Part shown: in pieces, positions 1-6,386 of the stretch
Position numbering within the stretch: position 1 is the stretch's first letter
How the letters are laid out: each line of letters starts with the position of its first letter
Assembly (NCBI GenBank): GCA_026982215.1
Contig: JALSHN010000412.1
Coordinates: forward strand, 1 to 7,329
Direction: 5' to 3'
Source of the DNA: Gammaproteobacteria bacterium
GTDB lineage: Bacteria > Pseudomonadota > Gammaproteobacteria > S012-40
DNA length: 7,329 bases
The notes under the pieces: model-generated
The model's input: the letters and a program-made list of their open reading frames with translations, nothing else
Databases searched by the model: none
Told to the model about the DNA's origin: nothing
Made by a program: the position numbers and the translations under genes

Positions 1-694
1 GGGCCTCGGGTTGGTCTACTAGGCCGAGATAGCGCAATAGGCGGGGGGCGTGACGATGGGGGTCGCGATGGATGGCTGCCAGGAGCGGTGGGGCGACCAG
101 CCGGCCAGGGGCCTCGGTGAGGAGGGTGGCGACCTTGCCGGCGGGCCAATCCTCGCGTTTGAGGATTTCTTGGATGACGGTGCCGATGGCTTGGCGGGGG
201 TCGATTTCCACCAGGGCGCGGGCGGCGGCCAGGGAGAGGACGGGGTTGGGGTGTTCGAGGAGTTCGTTGAGGGTGTCCCAGGCGGCGTATTCGCGCAGAT
301 GGCCGCAGGTGACGATGGCCAGCAGCCGGCGGCGGAAGCGGCGATGATGGAGCAGGGGCAGGATGGCGTAGTCGATGCGTAGTTTGCGGGCCAGGCGGTT
401 GAGCCCTTCCGTGGCCGGGCCGTGGGTCAAGTCGTGGAGGTGATTCCAGAGTTCCAGGAAGGGCTGGAGGTGTTTTTTGGGCAGAGGGGGGAGGTCGTTG
501 GGAACGCGAATCAGGCTCTGGTGGATGATGGGGCGCCAGCGTTGATGGATGCGGCGGCGGGTTCGGGCCCGCCAGGCGTAATGCAGCCGAAGGGTGACCA
601 CGATGATGAGCACCGTCAGGGCCAACAGGATGGTGGAGAGGGCGACGGCCCAGACGGCGGCGAGGAAGAGTTCAGAGTTGGCGGTGGAGGGCAA
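1..694 (-). CDS. Membrane-anchored HEAT-repeat-like protein (C-terminus beyond window)
   Basis: The reading frame is open from 694 to the left edge, giving 231 residues with no stop, so the C-terminus is missing. I chose the TTG start at 694-692 because a strong Shine-Dalgarno, GAGGAGGA, lies 7 nt before it. A GTG about 20 codons upstream is a weaker option. Residues ~10-36 form one hydrophobic segment (LAAVWAVALSTILLALTVLI and on), followed by a very basic stretch (WRARTRRR, ~41-48), which predicts an inner-membrane anchor with a cytoplasmic C-terminal part. From ~75 to the end it is helical and rich in Leu, Ala and Arg, with HEAT-like units such as PNPVLSLAAARALVEID (~149-165). HEAT repeats are usually protein-protein scaffolds. 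The start overlaps the end of the YaiO-like gene by 23 nt, so the two are probably translationally coupled. HEAT assignment is by pattern; the specific function is unknown. Confidence 0.72.
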   Translation of the reverse strand, partial: MPSTANSELFLAAVWAVALSTILLALTVLIIVVTLRLHYAWRARTRRRIHQRWRPIIHQSLIRVPNDLPPLPKKHLQPFLELWNHLHDLTHGPATEGLNRLARKLRIDYAILPLLHHRRFRRRLLAIVTCGHLREYAAWDTLNELLEHPNPVLSLAAARALVEIDPRQAIGTVIQEILKREDWPAGKVATLLTEAPGRLVAPPLLAAIHRDPHRHAPRLLRYLGLVDQPEA

Positions 695-1859
695 GGTGGA
701 TTCCTCCTCGGGTGTAGCGTTGTCCTTGACGGTGCCAGAGGGCACCGAGGTCCAGCCGCCAGGGACCGCGGCGGTGACTGAGGTCGGCGCCCAGTCCGCG
801 AACGCGGGATTCCAGGATTCCCAAGCTGGGGGCGTATTCCAGTTCTCGGCCCCACCATAGGCTGGTTCGGACATGCCAGCTTGCGGTGAGGGGACGATCG
901 AGGCGCAGCAGGTGACTTGCCGAGGTGGCGCCCACCATGAGGCGGGCGAGGGTGAGGCGGTAGCCGAGGCGGGTAGGGCCTCGGTGGTGTCCGATCTCCG
1001 TGGCCAGGGTGGTGACGCTGGAGCGGGTGTAGTGGCGTTGGCTGAGGTCGAGACCGAGGTCGAAGGCGGCGGGTAGGTTGTGACTGAGGCGGGCGCCGAT
1101 CTCACTGGCGGCCAGGACCTGGTGTTGGGGGCTGAACAGGGCGCGGGCTTGCCAGTTACCGCGGGGAAGGCGGCGTTGGAGCTGAAGACCGAGTTGGTCG
1201 TCCCAGAGATCGAACCGGCGTTCCCGGGCCCACTGCAGGGTGAGACTCGTGGGCTGGGTGAGGGCTTGGCGTCGATAGTTGAGCTGCCAGCGAAGCCAGG
1301 GGGAGAGTCCACGGTCGAGGATCTGGCTTTGTTGGCTGAGGCCGATGGTCTGGGCAGTCCTAGGCCGCGGCCAGGGGCGCTCGGGGTGGCGAGAGCGTAA
1401 TTGGCGTAGCAGCCGGAAATAGGCCTGTTCTCGTTGCAGCCGGCGCAGCAGGTTGAGATGGAGTCGCCAGGCGTCTGGATAGTCGGGGGCCAGGTGGTGC
1501 AGGCGGTCGAGGGTGGTCAGGGCCTCGCTGGGGTGGTCGTTGGTGGCCTGGGCCTGGGCGAGGAGCAGGAGGATGTCGGCATCGTCGGGGTATTGGGTGG
1601 CCAGGGCCTGGGCCAGTTTCAAGGCCTGTTCGCCGTGATTGCGCCAAAGGGCCAGGCGGGCCTGCCAGAGGCGGGCGCGGGGATCGTTGGGAAGCTGTTG
1701 CAACCACTGTTTCAACAGCGTTTCGGCCCGTTGCCAATGACCAGCCGTCACGGCCTGGCGGATGAGGGGGCCGAGGTCCTGGGGGCTGGGTTGGGCCTCG
1801 GCACCTAGCGTGCCCAGCGCCAACAGCAGGACGCTAATCAGACGGGGGAACCAGTGCAC
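672..1859 (-). CDS. TPR and YaiO-like outer-membrane beta-barrel protein
   Basis: This 395-residue protein starts at GTG (1859-1857). An in-frame TGA lies four codons upstream, so no earlier start is possible. Residues 1-22 are a signal peptide (hydrophobic LISVLLLALGTLG, AEA-type cleavage site before QPSP). Residues ~27-160 are three to four TPR-like helical hairpins, for example HWQRAETLLKQWLQQLPNDP (41-60) and PSEALTTLDRLHHLAPDYPDA (~110-130). From ~185 to the end, alternating polar/aromatic strands fit a beta-barrel of the YaiO type, a family whose E. coli member sits beside a predicted glycosyltransferase (yaiP) and deacetylase (yaiS). TPR plus barrel is also the architecture of polysaccharide exporters such as PgaA and BcsC, though those are much larger. 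The last residue is Leu, not the usual aromatic. No Shine-Dalgarno precedes the start, which overlaps the receiver gene by 26 nt, so translation probably depends on coupling. The export role is inference. Confidence 0.8.
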   Translation of the reverse strand: MHWFPRLISVLLLALGTLGAEAQPSPQDLGPLIRQAVTAGHWQRAETLLKQWLQQLPNDPRARLWQARLALWRNHGEQALKLAQALATQYPDDADILLLLAQAQATNDHPSEALTTLDRLHHLAPDYPDAWRLHLNLLRRLQREQAYFRLLRQLRSRHPERPWPRPRTAQTIGLSQQSQILDRGLSPWLRWQLNYRRQALTQPTSLTLQWARERRFDLWDDQLGLQLQRRLPRGNWQARALFSPQHQVLAASEIGARLSHNLPAAFDLGLDLSQRHYTRSSVTTLATEIGHHRGPTRLGYRLTLARLMVGATSASHLLRLDRPLTASWHVRTSLWWGRELEYAPSLGILESRVRGLGADLSHRRGPWRLDLGALWHRQGQRYTRGGIHLALHRQL

Positions 1860-2211
1860 GGAGGGTATTCAGGAGTTGGTGGGGGTCGAAGGGCTTGGGA
1901 AAATAGGCCTGGGCCCCCAGTCGCAAGGACTCTTCCCGCTGCCGAGCGCCTAGGGCGCTGACCACCACGACCGGTGGGGCTGGCTCGAGTCGGCGGGATT
2001 TCTTGAGGATCTGGCTACCATCGATCTGGGGCAGGAGCAGATCGAGGAGGATCAAGCGGGGGAGGGGGGGCGTGTCGAGACGCTCCAGGGCGGTGCGGCC
2101 GTGGTCGATGATCTCGCTGCTCCAGCCTTCTTGCTGGAGCAGGAATTGGTAGAGCGCGGCGAGTTCCGCGTCGTCTTCGACGATGAGAATGTCGGGTTGT
2201 GCTCGATCCAT
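1834..2211 (-). CDS. Single-domain response regulator (CheY-like receiver)
   Basis: The 125-residue protein is one complete receiver domain with no output domain. The acidic triad is present as E12-D13-D14 (ILIVEDD) and the phosphoacceptor is D57 (LILLDLLLPQIDG). The switch Ser is S85 (VVVVSAL), the aromatic switch position is Y103, and the invariant lysine is K106 in FPKPF. All residues needed for Mg2+ binding and phosphorylation are therefore intact. Such stand-alone receivers signal by binding a partner protein or act as phosphorelay intermediates. Here the partner may be the HEAT protein encoded two genes downstream, but that is inference. No histidine kinase is visible in the window. The ATG at 2211-2209 has a good Shine-Dalgarno (AAGGAGG, 6 nt spacing), which is partly inside a perfect hairpin. 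The 3' end overlaps the YaiO-like gene by 26 nt. Confidence 0.93.
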   Translation of the reverse strand: MDRAQPDILIVEDDAELAALYQFLLQQEGWSSEIIDHGRTALERLDTPPLPRLILLDLLLPQIDGSQILKKSRRLEPAPPVVVVSALGARQREESLRLGAQAYFPKPFDPHQLLNTLRALVPPSD

Positions 2212-2234
2212 GATCCCCCTCCTTCAGGGGGATC
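2212..2234 (-). promoter_or_regulatory. Hairpin overlapping the ribosome-binding site of the receiver gene
   Basis: Read on the minus strand, GATCCCCCT, loop GAAGG, AGGGGGATC, then immediately the ATG. The two 9-bp arms are perfectly complementary. The Shine-Dalgarno AAGGAGG occupies four loop bases and the first three bases of the 3' arm, so folding would bury part of it and hold the start codon next to a stable stem. No run of T follows, so it is not an intrinsic terminator. A role in limiting translation initiation is inference from the geometry. Confidence 0.5.
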
Positions 2235-2267
2235 TTCGACCGGGGTGGGGAGAACTTGAGTCAGGGC

Positions 2268-2765
2268 TCAGAAGAAGCGGTAGTCGAGGTGGGCCTGGCC
2301 GATTACACGGTCAGTCGAGGAAATGTGTTCGCCGTGTTTCTGGGCCTTCAGGTAGAGACCACCCAGCCCCAGTTGGAGATTGCGGTTCATGTTCACGCTG
2401 AACGCCACTTTGCCCAGCGAGCCAAGGCTCCGGGGCAAGAGCTCTTCCACGGGGTGAGGGCGGTTGGGGTCGATCTCGCTGTAGCCGCCAACGGCGATGT
2501 CCACGGCCACAGGGCCATCGCTTCGGTAACCGACGAACAGGCCACTGATACGGGTGGTGCTCTCCGGGGCGGTGCGCCAGTCGGCCAAGGTGCCGCCGAG
2601 GTAGGCGCCGCTGTCCTGAACGAGGCGGAGGCTGCGGCCTTGGTAGATCCCTTGCTCGCTGAAACCGCGTTCGGAGAAGGTCTGCAGTTCTTCGGCGAAG
2701 CAGGCACAGGAGAACAGGGCCAGGAGCAGAAGACCAAATAGCGGGGTGATGTCGATCCGTGACAT
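2268..2765 (-). CDS. Small secreted, probable outer-membrane beta-barrel protein (weak TorF/gcw_chp resemblance)
   Basis: The frame is open from an ATG at 2795 (175 residues). I prefer the second ATG at 2765, giving 165 residues, because it places a normal signal peptide at the N-terminus (MSRIDITPLFGLLLLALFSC, probable cleavage after CFA before EELQ) and leaves a sensible leader after the predicted promoter. Neither ATG has a clear Shine-Dalgarno. The mature part has short amphipathic strands ending in aromatic residues (SGAYLGGTLADW, RISGLFVGYRSDG, LGLGGLYLKAQ) and ends LDYRFF with a terminal Phe, the classical outer-membrane barrel signature. The piece from GIYQG to the GGTLADW strand resembles the start of TorF-type putative porins, but the protein is shorter than that family usually is. 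The Cys in LFSC does not fit a lipobox well. It lies 56 nt upstream of the receiver gene, probably in the same operon. Function unknown. Confidence 0.68.
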   Translation of the reverse strand: MSRIDITPLFGLLLLALFSCACFAEELQTFSERGFSEQGIYQGRSLRLVQDSGAYLGGTLADWRTAPESTTRISGLFVGYRSDGPVAVDIAVGGYSEIDPNRPHPVEELLPRSLGSLGKVAFSVNMNRNLQLGLGGLYLKAQKHGEHISSTDRVIGQAHLDYRFF

Positions 2766-2809
2766 GGGGGTAAGGCTCGCTGCGGTGATTTCCATTCGTT
2801 TAGTGGTAG

Positions 2810-2838
2810 ATTGTCGTCGTTTTTTGCAGACGGGTCAA
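2810..2838 (-). promoter_or_regulatory. Candidate sigma70-type promoter for the left-hand operon
   Basis: On the minus strand TTGACC (2838-2833) and GACAAT (2815-2810) are separated by exactly 17 nt. Transcription would start near 2803, about 38 nt upstream of the ATG at 2765 but only about 8 nt from the ATG at 2795. A second, better -35-like hexamer TTGACA (2852-2847) lies 14 nt further upstream but has no good -10 partner. The -10 matches consensus at four of six positions, so this is a suggestion only. Confidence 0.35.
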
Positions 2839-2880
2839 GGCGGATTTGTCAATATCTCTGTCTGAGGAAGGGGCGGCGGT

Positions 2881-4482
2881 TCAATGGAGCCCGGAGCAGG
2901 CGGGGAGGTCGTTGCCCTTGTCTTCGCTGGCATCGAGCCGGGGTTTGAGCAGCAGGGAGTCGCCGCTCATGGCCTCGGGCCGTTCCAGCCCCATGAGCTG
3001 GAGTACGGTGGCGGCGACGTTGCTGAGCCCGCCCCCGGTGGCCAGTACCCAGGGGGTCTGGTCCATGATCAGGCAGGGGACGGGGTAGATGGTGTGTTGG
3101 GTGTGGGGTTCGCCGGTGACGGGATCGACCATTTCGTCGCAGTTGCCGTGGTCGGCGGTGAGGAGGACGCTGTAGCCGTGTTTCTCGGCGGCCTCCAGGA
3201 CGTCACCGACGGCGCGGTCCACGGCCTCCACTGCCTGGATGACGGCCTCGCGTACCGCGGTGTGGCCGACCATGTCGCCATTGGCGAAATTGACGACGAT
3301 GAAGCCGTAGCGCCCGCTCTCGATGGCCTCCACCACGGCACGGGCGACTTCCGGCGCGCTCATCTCTGGTTGTTGATCGTAGGTGGCGACCTTGGGGGAG
3401 GGGATCATTTTGCGTTCCTCGCCGGGGAAGGGCGCTTCGCGGCCGCCGTTGAGGAAGAAGGTGACGTGGGCGTATTTCTCGGTCTCGGCGCAGTGAAACT
3501 GGCGGATACCGGCCTGGCTGATGACCTCGGCCAGGGTGGTCTCCGGGGCCTCGGGAGGGAAGGCCACGGGGAGCTTGAAGCGGGCGTCGTACTCGGTGAG
3601 GCAGGTGACACGGTGGGGGCTGTAACCGTCGCGGGGGAAGCGGTCGAATTGGGGGTCGTAGAGGGCGTAGGTGAGTTGCCGCGAGCGGTCGTTGCGGAAG
3701 TTGAAGAAGACGATCTGGTCTTCAGGGGCGATGGGGCGGGCGCCGCGGACCACGGTGGGTTGGATGAATTCGTCGCTCTCGCCGGCCTCGTAGGCTTGGC
3801 AGATGGCCTCTCGGGGATCGCGCGCGCGGCGCCGTCCTTCGGCCAGGGCGATGGCGCGGAAGGCGGCCTCGGTGCGCTCCCAGCGCCGGTCGCGGTCCAT
3901 GGCGTAGTAGCGGCCGCTGACGGTGGCGATAACGGCCCCGGTCTCTTGGAGGACGGGCTCGAGTTGTTCCAGATATCCCAGGGCGGAGCGTGGGGGGGTG
4001 TCGCGGCCGTCGGTGATCATGTGGACCACGGCCCGGGCGCCTTCTTGTTGGCACAGGCGCAGCAGGGCGATGAGGTGGCGGATGTGGCTGTGGACACCGC
4101 CGTCGGAGACCAAGCCGATGAGGTGGACGCGCCCCTTGGCTTGGGCGGCCTTCTGGGCCGCGGCGCAGAGTACCGGGTTTTCGAAGAAGCTGCCGTCGGC
4201 GATGGCGTCGTCGATGCGCACCAGGTCCTGGCGGATGATGGCCCCGGCGCCCAGGGTGGTGTGGCCGACCTCGGAGTTGCCCATTTGCCCGGTGGGCAGG
4301 CCGACGGCGCGTCCAGAGGCCTCAAGCACGGTGTGGGGGTGATGGGCGAAATAGCGGTCGAGATTGGGGGTATGGGCCAGGGCCAGGGCGTTGTTGGCGC
4401 GGCTGGGATTGAGGCCGACGCCATCGAGGATGATCAATAAGGTGGGTCGGCGCGGCGGGGTGGCGGTGAAGGAATCGCTCAT
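2881..4482 (-). CDS. gpmI: 2,3-bisphosphoglycerate-independent phosphoglycerate mutase
   Basis: This cytoplasmic enzyme interconverts 3-phosphoglycerate and 2-phosphoglycerate in glycolysis and gluconeogenesis, using two Mn2+ ions and a phosphoserine intermediate. The alkaline-phosphatase-superfamily motifs are all visible in the 533 residues: D20 in LLIILDGVG, the catalytic Ser S70 in GQMGNSEVGH, H131 in SDGGVHSH, TDGRDTPP (157-164), GRYYAMDRD (190-198), R265/R268 in FRNDRSRQ, K336 in CAETEKYAH, D403 and H407 in NGDMVGH, D444-H445 in TADHGN and H463 near GEPHTQH. The protein is slightly longer than the usual ~510 residues because of a short N-terminal extension and a polar C-terminal tail (~515-533). 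The ATG at 4482 has a weak, distant Shine-Dalgarno (GAGGG). It lies 112 nt downstream of pgm on the same strand. Confidence 0.97.
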   Translation of the reverse strand: MSDSFTATPPRRPTLLIILDGVGLNPSRANNALALAHTPNLDRYFAHHPHTVLEASGRAVGLPTGQMGNSEVGHTTLGAGAIIRQDLVRIDDAIADGSFFENPVLCAAAQKAAQAKGRVHLIGLVSDGGVHSHIRHLIALLRLCQQEGARAVVHMITDGRDTPPRSALGYLEQLEPVLQETGAVIATVSGRYYAMDRDRRWERTEAAFRAIALAEGRRRARDPREAICQAYEAGESDEFIQPTVVRGARPIAPEDQIVFFNFRNDRSRQLTYALYDPQFDRFPRDGYSPHRVTCLTEYDARFKLPVAFPPEAPETTLAEVISQAGIRQFHCAETEKYAHVTFFLNGGREAPFPGEERKMIPSPKVATYDQQPEMSAPEVARAVVEAIESGRYGFIVVNFANGDMVGHTAVREAVIQAVEAVDRAVGDVLEAAEKHGYSVLLTADHGNCDEMVDPVTGEPHTQHTIYPVPCLIMDQTPWVLATGGGLSNVAATVLQLMGLERPEAMSGDSLLLKPRLDASEDKGNDLPACSGLH

Positions 4483-4510
4483 GATTCGTTTGCCCTCGGG
4501 TGTCTCGTTA

Positions 4511-4529
4511 ATTTTAGAATTAGTCTAAA
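4511..4529 (-). promoter_or_regulatory. Inverted repeat and candidate -10 element upstream of gpmI
   Basis: An AT-rich island in otherwise GC-rich sequence contains a perfect 6-bp inverted repeat, TTTAGA and TCTAAA, separated by 5 nt (4513-4518 and 4524-4529). On the minus strand a -10-like TAAAAT (4516-4511) overlaps one arm, while the expected -35 position is poor. This layout fits an operator or an activator-dependent promoter for gpmI. I cannot name the regulator; the motif has some look of iron-responsive (Irr/Fur-like) sites, but that is speculation. Confidence 0.4.
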
Positions 4530-4594
4530 TGATGGACCGCGCCCGCGGCCAGTTGTTCCCGGCGGGCGACAGAGCAACGAACGGGCCAGGAGGC

Positions 4595-6232
4595 TCAGGT
4601 GATCACGTCCGGTGTCTCCCGGTCCAGCAATTGGGGGATCCGGGCCAGTTCACGGGCGGCGGTGATGACCTCGGCCAGGACCTGTTGGGGGTCGCGGTCT
4701 TGGCGGGCGGGGTCGGGTTCGTAGCGCTCCAGGTAGACCCGCAGGGTGGCGCCCTGGGTGCCGGTGCCGGAGAGGCGGAACACCGCCCGGGCGTCCTCGG
4801 CGAAGTGGATGCGGATACCCTGATGTTCGCTGACGCTGCCATCCACGGGGTCGGTGTAGCGGAAGTCGTCGGCGCTTTCCACGGTGAGGGTGCCGATGCG
4901 GCTGCCAGGGAGCGTCGGGAGCCGTTCACGGAGCTGATCCATCAAGGTGTGGGCCCGCTTGCTGTCGATGCCTTCGTAGTCGTGGCGGGTGTAGTAGTCG
5001 CGGCCGAAACGTCGCCAATGGGCACGGACGATCTCTTCCACCCCACGCTGTTCACGGGCGAGGACGTTGAGCCAGAACAGTACCGCCCATAGGCCGTCCT
5101 TCTCGCGCACGTGGTCGGAGCCGGTGCCGAAGCTTTCCTCGCCGCATAGGGTGATACGCCCGGCATCCAACAGGTTGCCGAAGAATTTCCAGCCGGTGGG
5201 GGTCTCGTAACAGGGGATCTCCAGGGCCTGGGCCACCCGGTCCACCGCACGGCTGGTGGGCATGGAGCGGGCGACCCCGGCCAGGGGGCGGTCGTAGCCG
5301 GGGGCGGCGCGGTGGTGGGCGGTGAGCACGGCGAGGCTGTCGGAAGGGGAGACGAAGAACCCGCGCCCCAGGATCATGTTGCGATCGCCGTCACCGTCGG
5401 AGGCGGCGCCCATGTCGGGGGCATCGGGGCCGTAGAGGCGTTCCACCAAGTCTTTGGCGTAGGTGAGGTTGGGGTCGGGGTGGCCACCACCGAAGTCTTC
5501 CAAGGGGGTGGCGTTGATCACCGTGCCCTCAGGGGCGCCCAGGCGCCGCTCCAGGATCTCGCAGGCATAGGGGCCGGTGACGGCGTGCATGGCATCGAAA
5601 CAGAGCCGGAAACCGCCTTGGAGCAGGGTGCGCAGGGCCTGGAAGTCGAACAGGGACTCCATCAGTTCGGCGTAGTCGGCCACCGGGTCGATGATTTCCA
5701 CCACCATCTCCCCGAGGGCGTGGCTGCCGATCTGGTCGAGAGGGAAGCTGGGCTGTTCGCTGAGGATGCGATAGCGGTCGATCTCGCGGCTGCGGCGGTA
5801 GATGGCCTCGGTGACGGCCTCCGGCGCCGGGCCGCCGTTGGCGGTGTTGAATTTGATGCCGAAGTCACCCTCGGGGCCGCCGGGGTTGTGGCTGGCGGAG
5901 AGGATGATGCCGCCGAAGGCGTGGTGTTTACGGATCACGCAGGAGGCCGCCGGGGTGGAGAGCAGGCCGTCACGGCCGACGAGCACCCGTTTCACCCCAT
6001 TGGCGGCGGCTATGCGCAGGATCACTCCGATGGCTTGGCGGTTGTAGTAACGCCCATCACCACCGAGGACCAGGGGACGACGGGGGTCCACCTCCACGGC
6101 ATCGAAAATGGATTGAACGAAGTTTTCCAGGTAATGGGGTTGCTGGAAGACCTGGACCTTCTTGCGTAGCCCGGAGGTGCCGGGGCGTTGATCGTCGAAG
6201 GGCGTGGTGGCAACGATTTGGACGGCGCTCAT
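4595..6232 (-). CDS. pgm: Phosphoglucomutase, PGM1-type (alpha-D-glucose-phosphate specific)
   Basis: This cytoplasmic enzyme interconverts glucose-1-phosphate and glucose-6-phosphate through glucose-1,6-bisphosphate, linking glycolysis with glycogen, UDP-glucose and exopolysaccharide synthesis. The 545 residues show all four alpha-D-phosphohexomutase domains: the catalytic serine S114 in SASHNPGG (112-119), the metal loop DGDGDR (279-284), the sugar-binding loop GEESFG (364-369) and the C-terminal phosphate-binding loop RLSGTGTQG (486-494). PGTSGLRKKV at the N-terminus, ETPTGWKFF (343-351), GSDHVREKDG (371-380) and the terminal PDVIT closely resemble animal PGM1, and differ from my recollection of E. 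coli Pgm. The ATG at 6232 has an AAGGA Shine-Dalgarno 8 nt upstream. It is transcribed toward gpmI and is divergent from the small gene at 6387. Confidence 0.96.
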   Translation of the reverse strand: MSAVQIVATTPFDDQRPGTSGLRKKVQVFQQPHYLENFVQSIFDAVEVDPRRPLVLGGDGRYYNRQAIGVILRIAAANGVKRVLVGRDGLLSTPAASCVIRKHHAFGGIILSASHNPGGPEGDFGIKFNTANGGPAPEAVTEAIYRRSREIDRYRILSEQPSFPLDQIGSHALGEMVVEIIDPVADYAELMESLFDFQALRTLLQGGFRLCFDAMHAVTGPYACEILERRLGAPEGTVINATPLEDFGGGHPDPNLTYAKDLVERLYGPDAPDMGAASDGDGDRNMILGRGFFVSPSDSLAVLTAHHRAAPGYDRPLAGVARSMPTSRAVDRVAQALEIPCYETPTGWKFFGNLLDAGRITLCGEESFGTGSDHVREKDGLWAVLFWLNVLAREQRGVEEIVRAHWRRFGRDYYTRHDYEGIDSKRAHTLMDQLRERLPTLPGSRIGTLTVESADDFRYTDPVDGSVSEHQGIRIHFAEDARAVFRLSGTGTQGATLRVYLERYEPDPARQDRDPQQVLAEVITAARELARIPQLLDRETPDVIT

Positions 6233-6266
6233 GACGGTTTTCCTTGTCGATTGGCGTTGGCGGGAG

Positions 6267-6272
6267 ATTATA
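6267..6272 (-). promoter_or_regulatory. Candidate -10 box for pgm
   Basis: On the minus strand a perfect TATAAT lies 34 nt upstream of the pgm ATG, within the divergent intergenic region. No good -35 hexamer is found 16-18 nt upstream of it. It is the only consensus -10 in this intergenic region, so pgm is probably transcribed from here, perhaps with help from an activator. Confidence 0.45.
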
Positions 6273-6386
6273 GGCCAGGAAAATGACTCTTCTTTTCACA
6301 AAGGCGGCTGCTAATATAGCGGGGGTCTCTCGTCGTTGCCGGCGCAGGGATTTCTTTCGTCGTTCGTCGATAGGGGGTGAGGGGAC

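Noticed and set aside
50..781. Plus-strand open frames at 50-382 and 422-781
   Set aside because: They lie opposite the HEAT-repeat frame, which has a membrane segment, strong SD and helical repeats; the plus-strand translations are low complexity.
2696..2725. Possible lipoprotein signal (LFSC) in the small secreted protein
   Set aside because: Phe before Ser-Cys does not fit the lipobox consensus, and a normal CFA cleavage site follows directly.
2884..4440. A 518-codon plus-strand open frame opposite gpmI
   Set aside because: It is antisense to a gene with all catalytic motifs intact; its translation is Gly/Ala/Val/Asp-rich with no recognisable domain, typical of shadow frames in GC-rich DNA.
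5312..6169. A 285-codon plus-strand open frame opposite pgm
   Set aside because: It is a shadow of pgm with low-complexity Gly/Val/Glu composition and no ribosome-binding site or domain.
6328..6370. Repeated TCGTCGTT units upstream of the small plus-strand gene
   Set aside because: The copies are few, short and irregular, so chance in GC-rich sequence is sufficient; not a CRISPR or iteron array.
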